Below, one piece after another: positions 11,625 through 22,989 of a stretch of 39,894 bases of DNA; the first letter of the stretch is position 1, and every line of letters begins with the position of its first letter. Under the pieces are notes generated by a model that was not told where the DNA came from, made no database searches, and worked only from the letters and a program-made list of their open reading frames with translations. Source of the DNA: Conidiobolus incongruus B7586 (taxonomy: Eukaryota; Entomophthoromycota; Entomophthoromycetes; Entomophthorales; Conidiobolaceae); contig JNEM01010473.1 in the NCBI GenBank assembly GCA_000697335.1, positions 1 through 39,894 of the forward strand, read 5' to 3'. The position numbers were made by a program, and so were the translations under genes.

Positions 11625-14105
11625 TTAAAAAAGTTGTAAAATTTCCGACAAAATTTGTTCGGATTGTTGAACATAGTCCACGGGAGAGACAGATAGTACC
11701 GTGTACTTCATCCTTGATTGATCCTAAATAATACGATTAATATGGTTAATGATTGCATTTCATTATTAAATTACATTGTAGATTTCATTTCTAGCGGTAC
11801 ACCTAAAGATGAATTGTTTGTTGGATGCTTGAGATAAAATTTCTTTAACCTGTTCTGGATCTGATTCCTATTATATTAAAAATAAGTTATATGAAAGTTA
11901 ATTATAGGAATAATATAGTCTTACCCCTATGGTGTGGACTTGATCAGCTGATTTTTGTAAAAGTTCATTACCACTGGCATCAAAAATGGACACCCAAAGT
12001 TGACCAGTGTGATCAGCAATATTGGCTGATAAGGTGTATCTATATTTGGGATATCCGAAAGAACGGTTGCAAGTTTCACAGAACCATTGATCGTCTCTAG
12101 GGATTACTTTCTTGTTACAGTTATCGGAAGCGCAAGCTGGGTAGAACATAGTTGTGTTACGAATATGAAGAATGGAAGCACAAACAGTGAAGAAGAGAGG
12201 CTAATATATTGTTAAAAAAGATTAATAAAAGTTAGCTAAATTAAAATTTACCTTATCATTTTGCTCCAATTGTTGGTCTTTAATATGAGCAATTTCATCA
12301 AGCTTTGATCTGGCATTATTGGAAGGGGTATTCTGAGAGTATGAATCAAAGTTTTCTTTATGACCTTGAGCATCAAACCTAAATAATAATTAAATATAAA
12401 AGTAAAAATATATAGTCAAAGATCAAAATTACCATCCTCTTAAAGCATAAGATTCTTCAATTTCCGGATTTAATTCAATTGTGGAAGTACTGGAAGCTGA
12501 TAAGTTCTTTCCTTGGAATTCACTCACTCGGACACCTTTACACGCTATAATTGGCTGACCTTCAATATTGAGATTATCAGCGTGACCAGCCCATAAGGTC
12601 AATCTGATGCTTCTTTTACTGTCATCAACCAATATGATATCACGTTTAGAAACCTATAGTATTGTAAAATGAATACAATAAACTATTTGGTTTGATAAAA
12701 TTAAACTTACTGATTGTTGAGAATTCTTTGTCATGACAGAGGTTTTATCAAAAGCTGTCTTGACAATACCAATGACATCTAAATAGTTGTTTAGTAGGAA
12801 AAAATAAAAATAAGTCAATTATAAAACATACCAACAAATGATTGGTTTTCAATGTGGTCAATTTCAGATAATTTTTTGAAGTTATAAGAGTTTTTAGGAA
12901 TATTAGAAATTTCGGTATTGGTCTAATAATAAGGTTAGTATGGATGAGATAATAATAATAGTATTATTATGCTTACAGGAATGATACTGGTAGTGGCGTT
13001 AAGCATCAATTCATAATTGTGATCCAAACCTGAAAATTCTTTACGAGCGGTGTTTACTTTAGCTTGAGAGATATAGTACACCTATTATTAATGTTAGTAG
13101 CAAAATCATAAAAACAATTAAGTGATATAATACCTTATTCATTTCGATCATATCGAAGAATTGATCGACTTGATCATTAAAGCAAGTGGCTCTAATTTCA
13201 CCCTAAATGACATAAATCAATACAATAATTATAAAAAATGAATATAAACTTACAGATTGATCGATAATGTTGAAATTGAAGAGTTTACCTTCACCCTTAG
13301 CATTGGTATATCTTTTAATATCGGATTTTTGAGACACCCTTCCCAAAATTGTCCAGTTGGTTTGATAGGGATTGATACTGGCGATAGGAACAGTGATGGG
13401 AGCATTAGGATTGGATTGAAAGTTAGGTTGAGGAGGAGGTCTAAAATTTCGTTTAGTAATATAATGTATATTTAGAATATTTGACTTACGGTTGATTGTG
13501 AAGTTGTTGGAATTGTTGATTACCGGAAGTAGTAAAGTTATTATTAGAAGGAGCAGAGAATTGGTTATTGTTGAAGCTAGTTGGCTGAGGATTATCAACG
13601 ATAGGAGGAGATGCAACAGCTTGAGGTGCATTGGGATCGACTACTGAGAAATCGTGTAAAATAATAAAACTAAATAGATTCGTTAGATATAATATATCCA
13701 ATATAGAATTTGAAATGCTTACGGAGTGGAATCTTTTTGACTAACACCAATTTGTGTGATTTGAAGAATAGAATCAGCAGGTACTTTGTTCTCTTCAAAA
13801 AGACTATGGAATTTGGGAATTACTAAACCTATAAGTAGAAGTTAATTAATAAAAATATCGTATACAATATGAAAAGAAATCACCTTGAACGGATTGTGAA
13901 CCATCAGAAAGAATAACTCTAATTTTGGATTTAGCAATTAAAATAAATTTATAAATTTTTCTGCTTACCTATATCTAACAGTGCCATTAGTTTGGTTTTC
14001 AACTCGTTTAGAACCCAAAAGCTTTAATATTAAAGGAGGGTCGTGTCTCTGAGCTCCAACCCCAATTTGTTTAATTTTTTCAACTCCGTTAGCTGTTAAT
14101 TGCAT
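11625..14105 (-). CDS. RFA1: Replication protein A 70 kDa subunit (RPA1)
   Basis: Large subunit of the single-strand DNA binding heterotrimer RPA, needed for replication, repair and recombination in the nucleus. Fourteen exons and 13 introns (47-60 nt) join to 597 aa without a frame break. Exon limits from the start: 14105-13969, 13918-13884, 13828-13723, 13669-13490, 13440-13254, 13202-13134, 13081-12977, 12922-12832, 12778-12711, 12653-12433, 12378-12252, 12200-11925, 11867-11775, 11723-11625. The RPA1N domain covers about residues 1-110, then a Pro/Asn/Gln linker, DBD-A from about 170 (NPYQTNWTILGRV), DBD-B, and DBD-C with a Cys4 zinc ribbon (CASDNC...FCETC). The C-terminus DYVQQSEQ matches the RPA70 end. 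Exon 2 is only 35 nt. The fourth exon must use a TTTAG acceptor at 13670, because the later CAG and TAG break frame. Confidence 0.96.
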
Positions 14106-14569
14106 ATTTGTTAATGTTCTTTAGATTTGAAAAGAGTAAAAGAGATTGAATAGCGAGTGTGTATTTATAATCAAATTAGTACACGTTTAAATAGTTAATC
14201 CAATAATATTTTAACAATTATTTTAAGCGTGCTTGATTTGTAATGGATTTCTAAAATTGAATGTCTAATTATCTTTTGAATTTAGTTTGAATTATTTATG
14301 GGTTATTGAAATTATTAATTTTGATGTCATTATTTTAAGAAAAAATGATAATATGAGATTATGGTAGTCTATAATACAAGTTCAAGTCTATTAATCAAAT
14401 AATTTATTTCACAAAGTAAATTATATTTACTTTAAAAGTTTATTCTAATATCATATAATATTATTTATCTTTACAACTAACACCTCAAATATTTCTATAA
14501 AACTTTTTAAATATCGAATTTATAATTTATTTTTAATTTATCAATTTGACTGGATGATACCAAAGGAAT

Positions 14570-14680
14570 GGAAAATGATTGGATTAACATACTACATTTT
14601 GATTGGTTAATATTTTAATAGTGTTCATGACGCGTTGAGGAAAATAGACTTGATTGGACAATTTAAACATTACCAATCTT
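14570..14680. promoter_or_regulatory. Candidate RFA1 upstream island: ACGCGT plus ATTGG boxes
   Basis: ACGCGT at 14630-14635 is the MluI cell-cycle box bound by MBF in yeasts, which controls S-phase genes including RPA subunits. ATTGG/CCAAT words flank it at about 14580, 14603 and 14653, with a direct CCAAT near 14675. The island lies about 525 bp upstream of the RFA1 ATG. No other gene starts nearby. An ACGCGT is rare by chance in DNA this AT-rich. Function is inferred only. Confidence 0.4.
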
Positions 14681-14699
14681 CATTTTCATTCCATTATTT

Positions 14700-15366
14700 G
14701 AATTATATTTAAATTTTATGACAATTTTTTATAAGCAATATACCATATAAATCTAAATTAAATTAATTAATTAATAATAACAAGGAAAATAATGTAAATA
14801 CAAATTATATTCTTCAATATTCATTTTATAGTGTATTTACATTCTATGGTATATCCTTAAATATTTGAAAAATATGAATATTATGATCACAATCTTTAGT
14901 TATATATTGTAAAAATTTATTTTACTTAAAATATTTATTTAAATTTTTAAAATATATAAATTTAGAACAAAATCCAACTAGATTTTCAAATTATATATAA
15001 CATGATAATTTTAAAAACAAAATTGAACAATAATAAGAACATTGTTTACATTATGAATAATACCAAATTTAATTCATATTATAACATAAAATATACTTTA
15101 TTGAAAAAATTTTGTATTATTTAATTTGTTCAATCTATCAATTTGTTTAAAATTTAAACCATTAATTTTTTCAAGTTTTTTGTTGAAAATTGTTATTTAA
15201 TAATAGAATTTATTTCATTATATTTAACAATAATAGACATTCAAATATAAATACAAAAAAAATTAATATATTTTTTATAAATATCGACAATATTTAAGTA
15301 TTAATTGATTGGTTATTATTAAAATGATTTTAATGTTAGTTCGATATATGTTATAGCTGAAAATAT
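14700..15366. other. AT-rich spacer between CCC2 and RFA1
   Basis: No gene or structured element is seen. It lies between the 3' end of the copper ATPase gene and the upstream region of RFA1. Confidence 0.5.
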
Positions 15367-18300
15367 TTAAGATACTGTTATATTTTGACCATTTCTAAAA
15401 TGGTTAGAATCTTCATCAGAGTCAGAACCTAGAGAGAATCGGGATGAATGAATTAATTCGATCTCGTCTTCTTGTTTGGGGGATTTTGTCCAGGTGTTGC
15501 CGACGGATAATTTGCGCGACGTCGTAGTGGTTGAATTAAATGCGGTAGGAGTTGTGACGGTGATTTGGATTTGGGATTCGGGGTCTTGAATGTTAGCGTA
15601 GCCGGCGGTGGAAGGTCTGCCACAAAGCTTGGATGAGAGTTTTTGGACGAAGGAAACGTAGGCATTGTAAGGGACGAGAAGGACGGGAGGGAGATTTTCT
15701 TCATTGTAGGGTTGGTAGTAGAAGGAATTCGTTTCTAGGGAGAAGTAGGGACGTCTGTAAAGTTTGAGAGCTAAACTAGATGTGACAACACTAAGACCAG
15801 AGAGACCCATGGCAGCGGCGGCAACGATGGGATGCATAGTGAATCCAATCCATGAGAAGAGACCCATGGCAAGAGGGATGGCAATAAAGTTGTAAATACT
15901 GGCAAGTAAGAAGTTCAAGCGGATTCTGTTGAAAATTCTCTTAGAAAGATGGATAGCAACAGCAACATCCATTAAATCAGTCTTCATTAGTACAACACTG
16001 GCAGCTTCAATAGCAATGTCTGTACCACCTCCCATAGAAATACCAACGGTAGATTTGGCAAGTGCAGGAGAGTCATTGATACCGTCACCAATGAAGCAGA
16101 CAGAGTGACCATCACGTTGCATTCTTTCAACAGTCTTAGATTTGCCTTGAGGAGATACACCAGCATATACTTCTTCAATCTCACATTGTTTGGCAATTGC
16201 TTCAGCAGTAAGCTGTTGATCACCAGTGACCATTGCGACAGAGAGACCCATCTTCTTGAGAGCACGAACAGTCATCAAAGATTCAGGACGCAAAGTATCG
16301 GATAAGGCAACAAAACCAGCGAAGAAATCGTCAATGGCAACCATAACGACAGTGTTGCCTTCGCTTTCATATTGTTCTTTAATTTGGGTGAAAGAGTCTG
16401 GGAGAGTAATATTATTTTCCTGCAAGAATTTACCATTACCAATACGAATGTTCATAGACTGGGAAGTAGGTTCACAAGTGACTTTACAGTGGATACCACG
16501 ACCAGCAGTAGCTAGAAATTCATTAATTTTAACGGAATCAACATCCAATTTAAGATTTTCTTTAGCGTGAACGACAATTGCACGACCTAAGGGATGTTCA
16601 CTGCTGGATTCGGCAGCTGCGATGATTTTAGTGAAGTTGTCCTGGGTAAGTTGGTATCTGGAGCGGATTGCGAAGTCTACCATCATTCGAATTTCAGTGA
16701 CTTGGAGTTTACCGAGAGTGAGAGTACCGGTTTTGTCGAATAAGACCTTGGTTAGGGATTTGGCAGCTTCTAGAGGAACACCTCCTTTAATCAAAATACC
16801 CAATTGGGCACCAACGCCAGTACCAGTCATGACGGCAGTAGGAGTAGCAAGGCCAAGAGCACAGGGACAAGAGATGACAACAGTGGATATAGCAAAAGTA
16901 AGTGCTGTCAAGAAAGTACCACGATGCTTTAGCATAACAACTTCAGGGACATGTTCGGGGAAGAAAACACCCAAAATGACCCAAAGTGTAAAAGTAATCA
17001 AAGCAAGAGCAACGACGACAGGGACGAAATACTTGGCAACAAGATGAGCATAGTATTGAATGGGAGCTTTACTAGTTTGAGCGTCTTCGACCAATTTCAC
17101 AATTTTTGAAAGTGTGGCTTCTTCTCCAACTTTGTCGGCTTCAATGATCAACATTCCCATGCCGTTAACTGTACCACCGATTACGTGGTCACCAACCTTC
17201 TTATTGACGGGAATAGGTTCACCAGTGACCATGGATTCATCAATGGTACTGGCACCTTCAGTTACAATACCATCAACGGGGATCTTTTCACCTGGGAATA
17301 CTTTGATAAGATCACCGATTTGAACCAATTCAGAGGGGATCTTTTCTTCAACTTGGGTTCCATCTTTTCCTTTGGTAACAAGTACACAAGACGAGGGAGT
17401 GAGCGAAATAAGCTGAGACAATGCTGAAGAAGTCTTGCCCTTAGCCTTATTTTCCAAATATCTTCCAAGTGTAATAAACGTAATTAAAGTGGCTGAAGTT
17501 TCAAAGAAGCACTCAGGATGAGTTGCATCGCCGAGGATCATTGCCCAGAGCATAGTGAAAATGGAGAAAAAGAAGGCAGCACTGGTACCTATGGCAACTA
17601 ACACATCCATATTGGCACTGCGGTGGGATATTGCTTTGTAAGAGTTGGTGTAGAACTGCCAGCCAACGCCAAATTGAATGGGAATTGTCAAAATACATTG
17701 AATCCAAGTGTCGATTGGGATTTTGAGGATTTTATACGCCAAAACATCACTCGTGAAAGGTAAATGAACCAATACTTTAGAAATGATGACAACTGGAATA
17801 CAGAAAATGAGGGAAAGTTTCAACTGTCTCTTCCACTGCAAAATTTCTCGCGTTTTGCTGAGGGATTCGATTTGTGAGGTAGCAGACTTTTGTTCCAATA
17901 GGCCATCAATGCCGAATTCCTTCAGCGTGGCAATAATTTGACGCGGGCCTATTTCTCCAGGACTAATTTCCACAATGAGAATTTGTCCGGTGGGGTCGAT
18001 TTCGGCACTCTGCACTCCTTTGAGAGATCCTACTTCAGTCTCGACTTTGAGTGCGATTTGGCCATCAGTCAGCCCGTAGAGATTGAACGTCAAAGTGTTT
18101 TTGGAGCTGGGCTTCTGTACTTCGCTGGGATATCCTAATCCGGTAATGATATCTGCTAATTGTTGAGCTGAGATAATGTTTGGATAGTGCTTGACGGTGG
18201 CTCTTTCGGACATTAGCGAAACTACGATGGATTCAATCCCTTGACGATCCTTTAATTCACTCTCAACTAACCCGGTACATGAACTACATGTCATACCATG

Positions 18301-19533
18301 CACACTGATATGGGTGGTAATTAATTCACCTGATTCGAAATTATCCACAGTGATAGTCAAATCAGAATTGGTTTGATGATTTGGTTTAGCAATAGATACG
18401 GATCTCTTTCTAGGAGCTTCAGACTTTTTCGTGATGGAAGGTTCATTAAAAATGACTTTAACATCGAAACCACAATCTTCGACCATAGTCGAGAGTTCAT
18501 TGGCTGAGATAGATTGACTGTTGTACACAAAGGTGGCACGATCTTCCGCAAGCGACACATCCAATGAAATGATGCCACTAAGTTTTTTGCTAGCTGCTTG
18601 AATTGCTTTGACACAAGATTGGCATGTCATTCCTTCAACCGAAAGAACTAGCTTGTAGTTGGAAGCGACATTGGGTACATTGGAAATAATAGAGACATCA
18701 AATCCACAATCTTCAATAGCAGTAGCGATCGTTTCGGCAGAAATTTGACTAGGATTAAAAATGACACTAGCTTGGTTTTCGACTAGAGAAACGTTAATAT
18801 CTAAAATTCCAGTCTGTTTCTTCAAAGCGCTTTGGATGGATTTGACACAAGATTGGCATGTCATACCATCTACTGACAATATTACAATATTAGAATCTTC
18901 TTGAATTACGTCAAATCCAGCATTTTCAATGGTTTCAACCACTACAGATTTAGTGAGGGGAGGTAGAATTACAGCACTTGCACGATTTTCCTCCAAGCTA
19001 ACACTGCAGTCAAAAAGCCCGTCGAGAGGTTTTAGAGCGTTTTGAATAGAACGTACACAGGATTTACAGGTCATGCCCTCTACATTAAGTTGGACTAATT
19101 CCGCAGTATTATTTAGTTGGACAGGAATGGGTTGGAGTTCCAGCTCCTCTAAAGCCTGCTTCAAATCACTACTCGTCAGCTGTAAACTATTCCAAATATT
19201 CAAGTATCTACTCTCTTCATCGAACTCCACACTATACACAATTTCTTTTTTATATTTCTCTTGAATTTTATCAAGATCAACTTGTATAAGTTCTGGAATT
19301 TTAAATTGACTAAGGTAATAAACGTCGAACCCGCAATCTTCAATACTCGTAATAACTTCCTTTTCGAAATTGATAATATCTTTTGGATATGCAACTTTAG
19401 CAGTTTCTGATTCTAAATCAACTGAATAAGATACCAAGTTATCAAATTTGGCTAAACTTTTTTGAATAGCCTTGACACAGGATTGACAAGTCATGCCTAT
19501 CACCTTAAATCTATGATAGGTTACTTGGGTCAT
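15367..19533 (-). CDS. CCC2: Copper-transporting P1B-type ATPase (Ccc2/ATP7 family)
   Basis: Pumps Cu(I) into the trans-Golgi lumen to load secreted cupro-enzymes. It is a single 1,388-aa exon with no intron. The N-terminus carries five HMA domains with MTCxxC (GMTC at about 14, 153, 223, 301 and 413). Two further HMA-like folds lack CxxC, at about 95-140 and 478-547, so there are seven units against two in yeast Ccc2 and six in human ATP7A/B. The core holds the TGE actuator motif (770-772), CPC copper motif (889-891), DKTGT phosphorylation site (Asp933), SEHPLG (978-983), GDGINDSPA (1149-1157) and about eight membrane helices. A Ser/Thr-rich tail of about 120 aa follows. The ATG is placed just before HMA1, and the stop is TAA. 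It points away from the Ctr importer gene 2.4 kb upstream. GC content is clearly above the flanks. Confidence 0.97.
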   Translation of the reverse strand: MTQVTYHRFKVIGMTCQSCVKAIQKSLAKFDNLVSYSVDLESETAKVAYPKDIINFEKEVITSIEDCGFDVYYLSQFKIPELIQVDLDKIQEKYKKEIVYSVEFDEESRYLNIWNSLQLTSSDLKQALEELELQPIPVQLNNTAELVQLNVEGMTCKSCVRSIQNALKPLDGLFDCSVSLEENRASAVILPPLTKSVVVETIENAGFDVIQEDSNIVILSVDGMTCQSCVKSIQSALKKQTGILDINVSLVENQASVIFNPSQISAETIATAIEDCGFDVSIISNVPNVASNYKLVLSVEGMTCQSCVKAIQAASKKLSGIISLDVSLAEDRATFVYNSQSISANELSTMVEDCGFDVKVIFNEPSITKKSEAPRKRSVSIAKPNHQTNSDLTITVDNFESGELITTHISVHGMTCSSCTGLVESELKDRQGIESIVVSLMSERATVKHYPNIISAQQLADIITGLGYPSEVQKPSSKNTLTFNLYGLTDGQIALKVETEVGSLKGVQSAEIDPTGQILIVEISPGEIGPRQIIATLKEFGIDGLLEQKSATSQIESLSKTREILQWKRQLKLSLIFCIPVVIISKVLVHLPFTSDVLAYKILKIPIDTWIQCILTIPIQFGVGWQFYTNSYKAISHRSANMDVLVAIGTSAAFFFSIFTMLWAMILGDATHPECFFETSATLITFITLGRYLENKAKGKTSSALSQLISLTPSSCVLVTKGKDGTQVEEKIPSELVQIGDLIKVFPGEKIPVDGIVTEGASTIDESMVTGEPIPVNKKVGDHVIGGTVNGMGMLIIEADKVGEEATLSKIVKLVEDAQTSKAPIQYYAHLVAKYFVPVVVALALITFTLWVILGVFFPEHVPEVVMLKHRGTFLTALTFAISTVVISCPCALGLATPTAVMTGTGVGAQLGILIKGGVPLEAAKSLTKVLFDKTGTLTLGKLQVTEIRMMVDFAIRSRYQLTQDNFTKIIAAAESSSEHPLGRAIVVHAKENLKLDVDSVKINEFLATAGRGIHCKVTCEPTSQSMNIRIGNGKFLQENNITLPDSFTQIKEQYESEGNTVVMVAIDDFFAGFVALSDTLRPESLMTVRALKKMGLSVAMVTGDQQLTAEAIAKQCEIEEVYAGVSPQGKSKTVERMQRDGHSVCFIGDGINDSPALAKSTVGISMGGGTDIAIEAASVVLMKTDLMDVAVAIHLSKRIFNRIRLNFLLASIYNFIAIPLAMGLFSWIGFTMHPIVAAAAMGLSGLSVVTSSLALKLYRRPYFSLETNSFYYQPYNEENLPPVLLVPYNAYVSFVQKLSSKLCGRPSTAGYANIQDPESQIQITVTTPTAFNSTTTTSRKLSVGNTWTKSPKQEDEIELIHSSRFSLGSDSDEDSNHFRNGQNITVS

Positions 19534-20748
19534 CTTAATAATATTATATTAAATAATAAAAATGATAGAAGTGATTATTAATAAAAGATATTTTCATTGA
19601 AAAATAGAAATTAGGCGGAGATGACCCTATATTTATCTTAAAATATTTTTAATTATTTTATCCATTATCTCAGCAATTTAAAATATGGAATTTGTGTAAG
19701 GGGAGGATTTGGAAATTTGGCACCATTTTAATAATGAATAAATGTGAATAATTTGAAATTTGACAATTTTAGAAGTTCTAAAGAATGTTAAAGAAAATCA
19801 TAGTGATCAATAGAAATAATTAGATTGATTATAGGAACGTGTTAACAATATAATAATCTAAATATTATAGTATTTAGATAATTCTTTCAATTGATCACCT
19901 TGGAATTATGTCCATTAATAACATGATCCTTATCGGTATTATAAATAGATTTCAATTAGCAAAAATTTTCGATTAACATGCCTTTAATTGTTTTGATATT
20001 TAATTCTAATAATATTCCCCACATGCTACCATTACTTTATGAAGGATTTCTAATCAGGACGTTTAATATATACATATGTATAATAAACTTTAATAATATT
20101 AATTGATAGTTGTTTATTTACACACAATGAACACCATTTCGCCACAAACCCACATTACTTATCCCTAGTACATGCCCTTAAAATTAAAACTGAAACTCAT
20201 CACAAGTACCTAAAATTGGGAAAAAGCAATATATGCATAATTTTTTGGATTAATTATATTATCCCGGCTCATCAGCACACTGAGTTAACACAATCAAAAT
20301 CAAATATTTTGCGTTTAATTGATTCAGCTATTACATTTAAAAAAATAATATTAAAAAATTAATATAAAATAAATTGATTTTGATATAAATGTTTAATTAA
20401 TGATAGATCATTTATCATTGAAATCAGGTTAATTTAAATTGATTTGTTAACTGGATAAACCATTATTTATTGAAAAACAAAAAGATTGAATTTTTGCCAA
20501 AACGAATTATTAAAAATGAAAAAAAAATAAATTTGAATAACCAATAAATAAATATACTTATTATATGAAAAAAACTACAATTTTTAATATCAATTTCAGG
20601 CACATTGATTTCTATATTTTGGAAATAATTTTGATTACTATCATATTATACATTTTAATGTAATTCTCAATTACATTAATAACAAAATTTATCTAGATCT
20701 TATCACATTTTAATTATTATTTAGATTGGTTAAGAATGGTGATAATTA
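19534..20748. other. AT-rich spacer, CCC2 promoter side
   Basis: No gene is seen. It should contain the CCC2 promoter, with no clear copper-response word that I would defend. A relatively less AT-rich patch near 20120-20210 and 20260-20300 has no open frame. Confidence 0.5.
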
Positions 20749-21015
20749 CTACCTTATAATATTTGTTGCCCGCATGTGCTCTCGAAGAGCTACGGCAGTC
20801 ATTCTTCCTGTAGTGCTAGCTGGAATGGCTTGCAGAAACAAGCTAACGAAGAGGGGAGCATGCTCAATAATTACTCGGGCGATAGCACTAGTTTCTATGC
20901 GATCATAAGATTGAGTAGGATATGGAATAAGAAGATTCATGTGAAGTAGAGAGAAATCTTTTTATTAATGTCAAATAGTACCTGGCCTATTATAGGCATA
21001 CGGAGCAGCGGACAT
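20749..21015 (-). CDS. Small two-exon gene of unknown function
   Basis: An isolated GC-richer island between the two copper genes. Exon 1 (20982-21015) encodes MSAAPYAYNRP, an 87-nt intron (GTACTA...GCATAG, 20895-20981) follows, and exon 2 (20749-20894) completes a 59-aa protein in frame. The product has a central hydrophobic stretch (HAPLFVSLFLQAIPA) that could be one membrane helix or an amphipathic segment, then a basic tail ending MRATNIIR. The composition contrast and the intron support a real gene. I do not recognise the family. A start in the second exon region (MNLLIPYPTQ...) without splicing would give 63 aa instead. Confidence 0.5.
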
Positions 21016-21898
21016 AATAGTGGCGAGAGAAAATTATTATTAGGATGACCACTTGCAGTATTATGCCAGTAATGGTTTCTAAGTTAGAGCATTATTCTGA
21101 AGGAATTGGAAAAATATATTGTTTCATTTCATGACAATATTAATACAAAAATTAAAATAATTATAAAAATTATATCATAGATATGTGATACAAATTCTAA
21201 CAGAAATATTATAAAATCATTGTATAGAATAACTTTATATATGAAATCAAAATAAAATTTCAAATAATATCAATATTTTTGATATCATATATAAAAATAA
21301 TTATATAGATTTTATGAAGTCGTTCGCAAATATAAATTTTAACAATAAATCATAATTCATTTTATTTATAGAATTTTTCATTTATAAATTGAGAATAACT
21401 TGACAAACTATGAGAATTCTAGTTGAATTAAGATATTTCAGCAATTGGATAGATAGCGTTTAAACTAATATAACCTTTCTAGAAGGAATTTTATATTAGA
21501 AAAAACACCAAAACTTTAAACACTTAAGGTTAGATGCAAACAGTGATCAAATCATGTGTATTTAATATATCAAAATATATTTTAAATGTACATAAAATTT
21601 AATAATAATTGCTGAAATGTTACACTTTAGTTAGCGTTGAAACCTGTAAATTTAACTATAAAATAACAATGAATCTAGTTAATGTTCATTTTTATTACAT
21701 TTATTGATAAAATTATCTATTTTCATTTTTGTCATGTTTCCATTTTCAAATTTAAAATTAAAATAAATTTGTCCAAATTTATCAATCCCATAAATTTGAT
21801 AATTTCCAAGTGATTTATAATCGGTCAGTAATTGGGTCTGGGAGTTAATAGTTAAAAATAACTTAATAATATTCATTTTAGTAGTAAAATAATTCAAA
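21016..21898. other. Intergenic region upstream of CTR
   Basis: A minus-strand frame at about 21679-21876 (65 aa from its ATG) ends next to the CTR start and would have to share its promoter. Its composition is AT-driven and I give it little weight. A GCTG-core word (AATTGCTGAA, about 21606-21615) resembles Cuf1/Mac1-type copper elements. Nothing else was found. Confidence 0.4.
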
Positions 21899-22461
21899 AT
21901 GTCTATGGATCATAGTATGCATCACAATACGAATCACAATATGCCTGATGATTCTATGATGTGCTCCATGAATGTAACTGGTTTACAATATCGCATTATT
22001 TATATTAACATTTATACTAGATGATATTCAACTGGGACACCGAGAACCTGTGTATATTATTCAATTTTTGGCGTGTTAATACCAATTGGGAATTATTTAC
22101 CAGCTTAACTTTGATATTTTTATTGAGTTTAGGCTTTGAAAAATTTAAGCAGTTTTTGAGAATGTATGAATTGAGATTGATTAAATCAAATAGTGCTAAT
22201 TTGAATGATAGTCAAATATTGAATATCAAGTAAATTTTCATTTTAATAGTTATAAAGATAAATTAATTATTTTTTAGTAATAATGATAAATTAATGCGAA
22301 CTCTATTATACTGTGCGAATATTACTTACTCATTCATAATTATGCTCATTTTCATGAGTTTTAACGGATATTTGATGCTCAGTGTGGTTTTAGGAGCTGG
22401 AGTAGGCTATTATCTATTCAACAGCGATGTAATCGATAGTAAAACCATGGCATGTCACTAG
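21899..22461 (+). CDS. CTR1: Ctr-family high-affinity copper transporter
   Basis: Imports Cu(I) as a homotrimer with Met-lined pores. Three exons (21899-21973, 22021-22229, 22278-22461) with introns of 47 and 48 nt give 155 aa. The N-terminus is a His/Met-rich copper-binding tail (MSMDHSMHHNTNHNM) followed by MMCSM. TM1 starts around FTSLTLIFLLSLGF. TM2 carries the MxxxM signature (MLIFM), and exactly 12 residues later the GxxxG helix-packing motif (GAGVG), the hallmark of the family. The tail ends in Cys-His. The size matches short fungal Ctr proteins of vacuole or plasma membrane; which membrane cannot be told. It lies next to the copper ATPase gene and is divergently transcribed from it, so shared copper regulation is plausible. 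Confidence 0.93.
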
Positions 22462-22665
22462 TATTAATAAATCTATAATAATCAATTAAATAGTATTTTT
22501 ATTTACAATTCATTTGAAATTATTAATTATGCTAATTGTCAATAAGGGTTCAATGCCCTTCGTCAAGTGTCTATAAATGGCAATTGAAGTATTATAGCTA
22601 ATACTGGTTAAATATTGTCTTCTTCCCTAAAAACTCCCCTCGAGAATTAATAGTCACAGCGAGTG

Positions 22666-22989
22666 TCAACAAGTTGAAGTATTGAGAATTTTAAACTTGT
22701 TAAAATTCAATATACCAAAGACTAGCTGGTTGGAAATGAGGTAAATGGTCCAATTCTTAAGTCTATTCAAAATAATTTCCATTATGAGAGACCCTGTCCA
22801 ACATAAGAAATAACAGAGAGAAATTAAAATTAAAACAAATATATATAGATATTTCAGTATATTAGACATTAGGTCCTTGAGCAATACCAAAGTATGTAAA
22901 AGACGCGAAGTGGTGAAAGAATACTTATGATAGGTATTAGTTTTAGTAATAGGTTGAGGGTAAAATTGCTTCATCCAAAGTTTACTCAT
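22666..22989 (-). CDS. Small single-pass membrane protein, unknown
   Basis: The open frame gives 107 aa: a polar N-terminal 40 residues (MSKLWMKQFYPQPIT...), a strong hydrophobic helix at about 45-75 (YLYIFVLILISLCYFLCW) and a basic C-terminus. An intron at 22627-22715 (GTATAT...TTTTAG, branch-like CTATTAAT) would remove the AT-rich tail and end the protein at LVFGKKTIFNQY with a stop at 22598, giving about 100 aa. I cannot choose between the two ends. I recognise no family. It faces CTR tail to tail. Confidence 0.4.
   Translation of the reverse strand: MSKLWMKQFYPQPITKTNTYHKYSFTTSRLLHTLVLLKDLMSNILKYLYIFVLILISLCYFLCWTGSLIMEIILNRLKNWTIYLISNQLVFGILNFNKFKILNTSTC

Noticed and set aside
15450-19400. 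Several open frames on both strands inside the copper ATPase gene
   Set aside because: They overlap a 1,388-aa frame with every expected P-type ATPase motif; the others have no family likeness and arise from its higher GC content.
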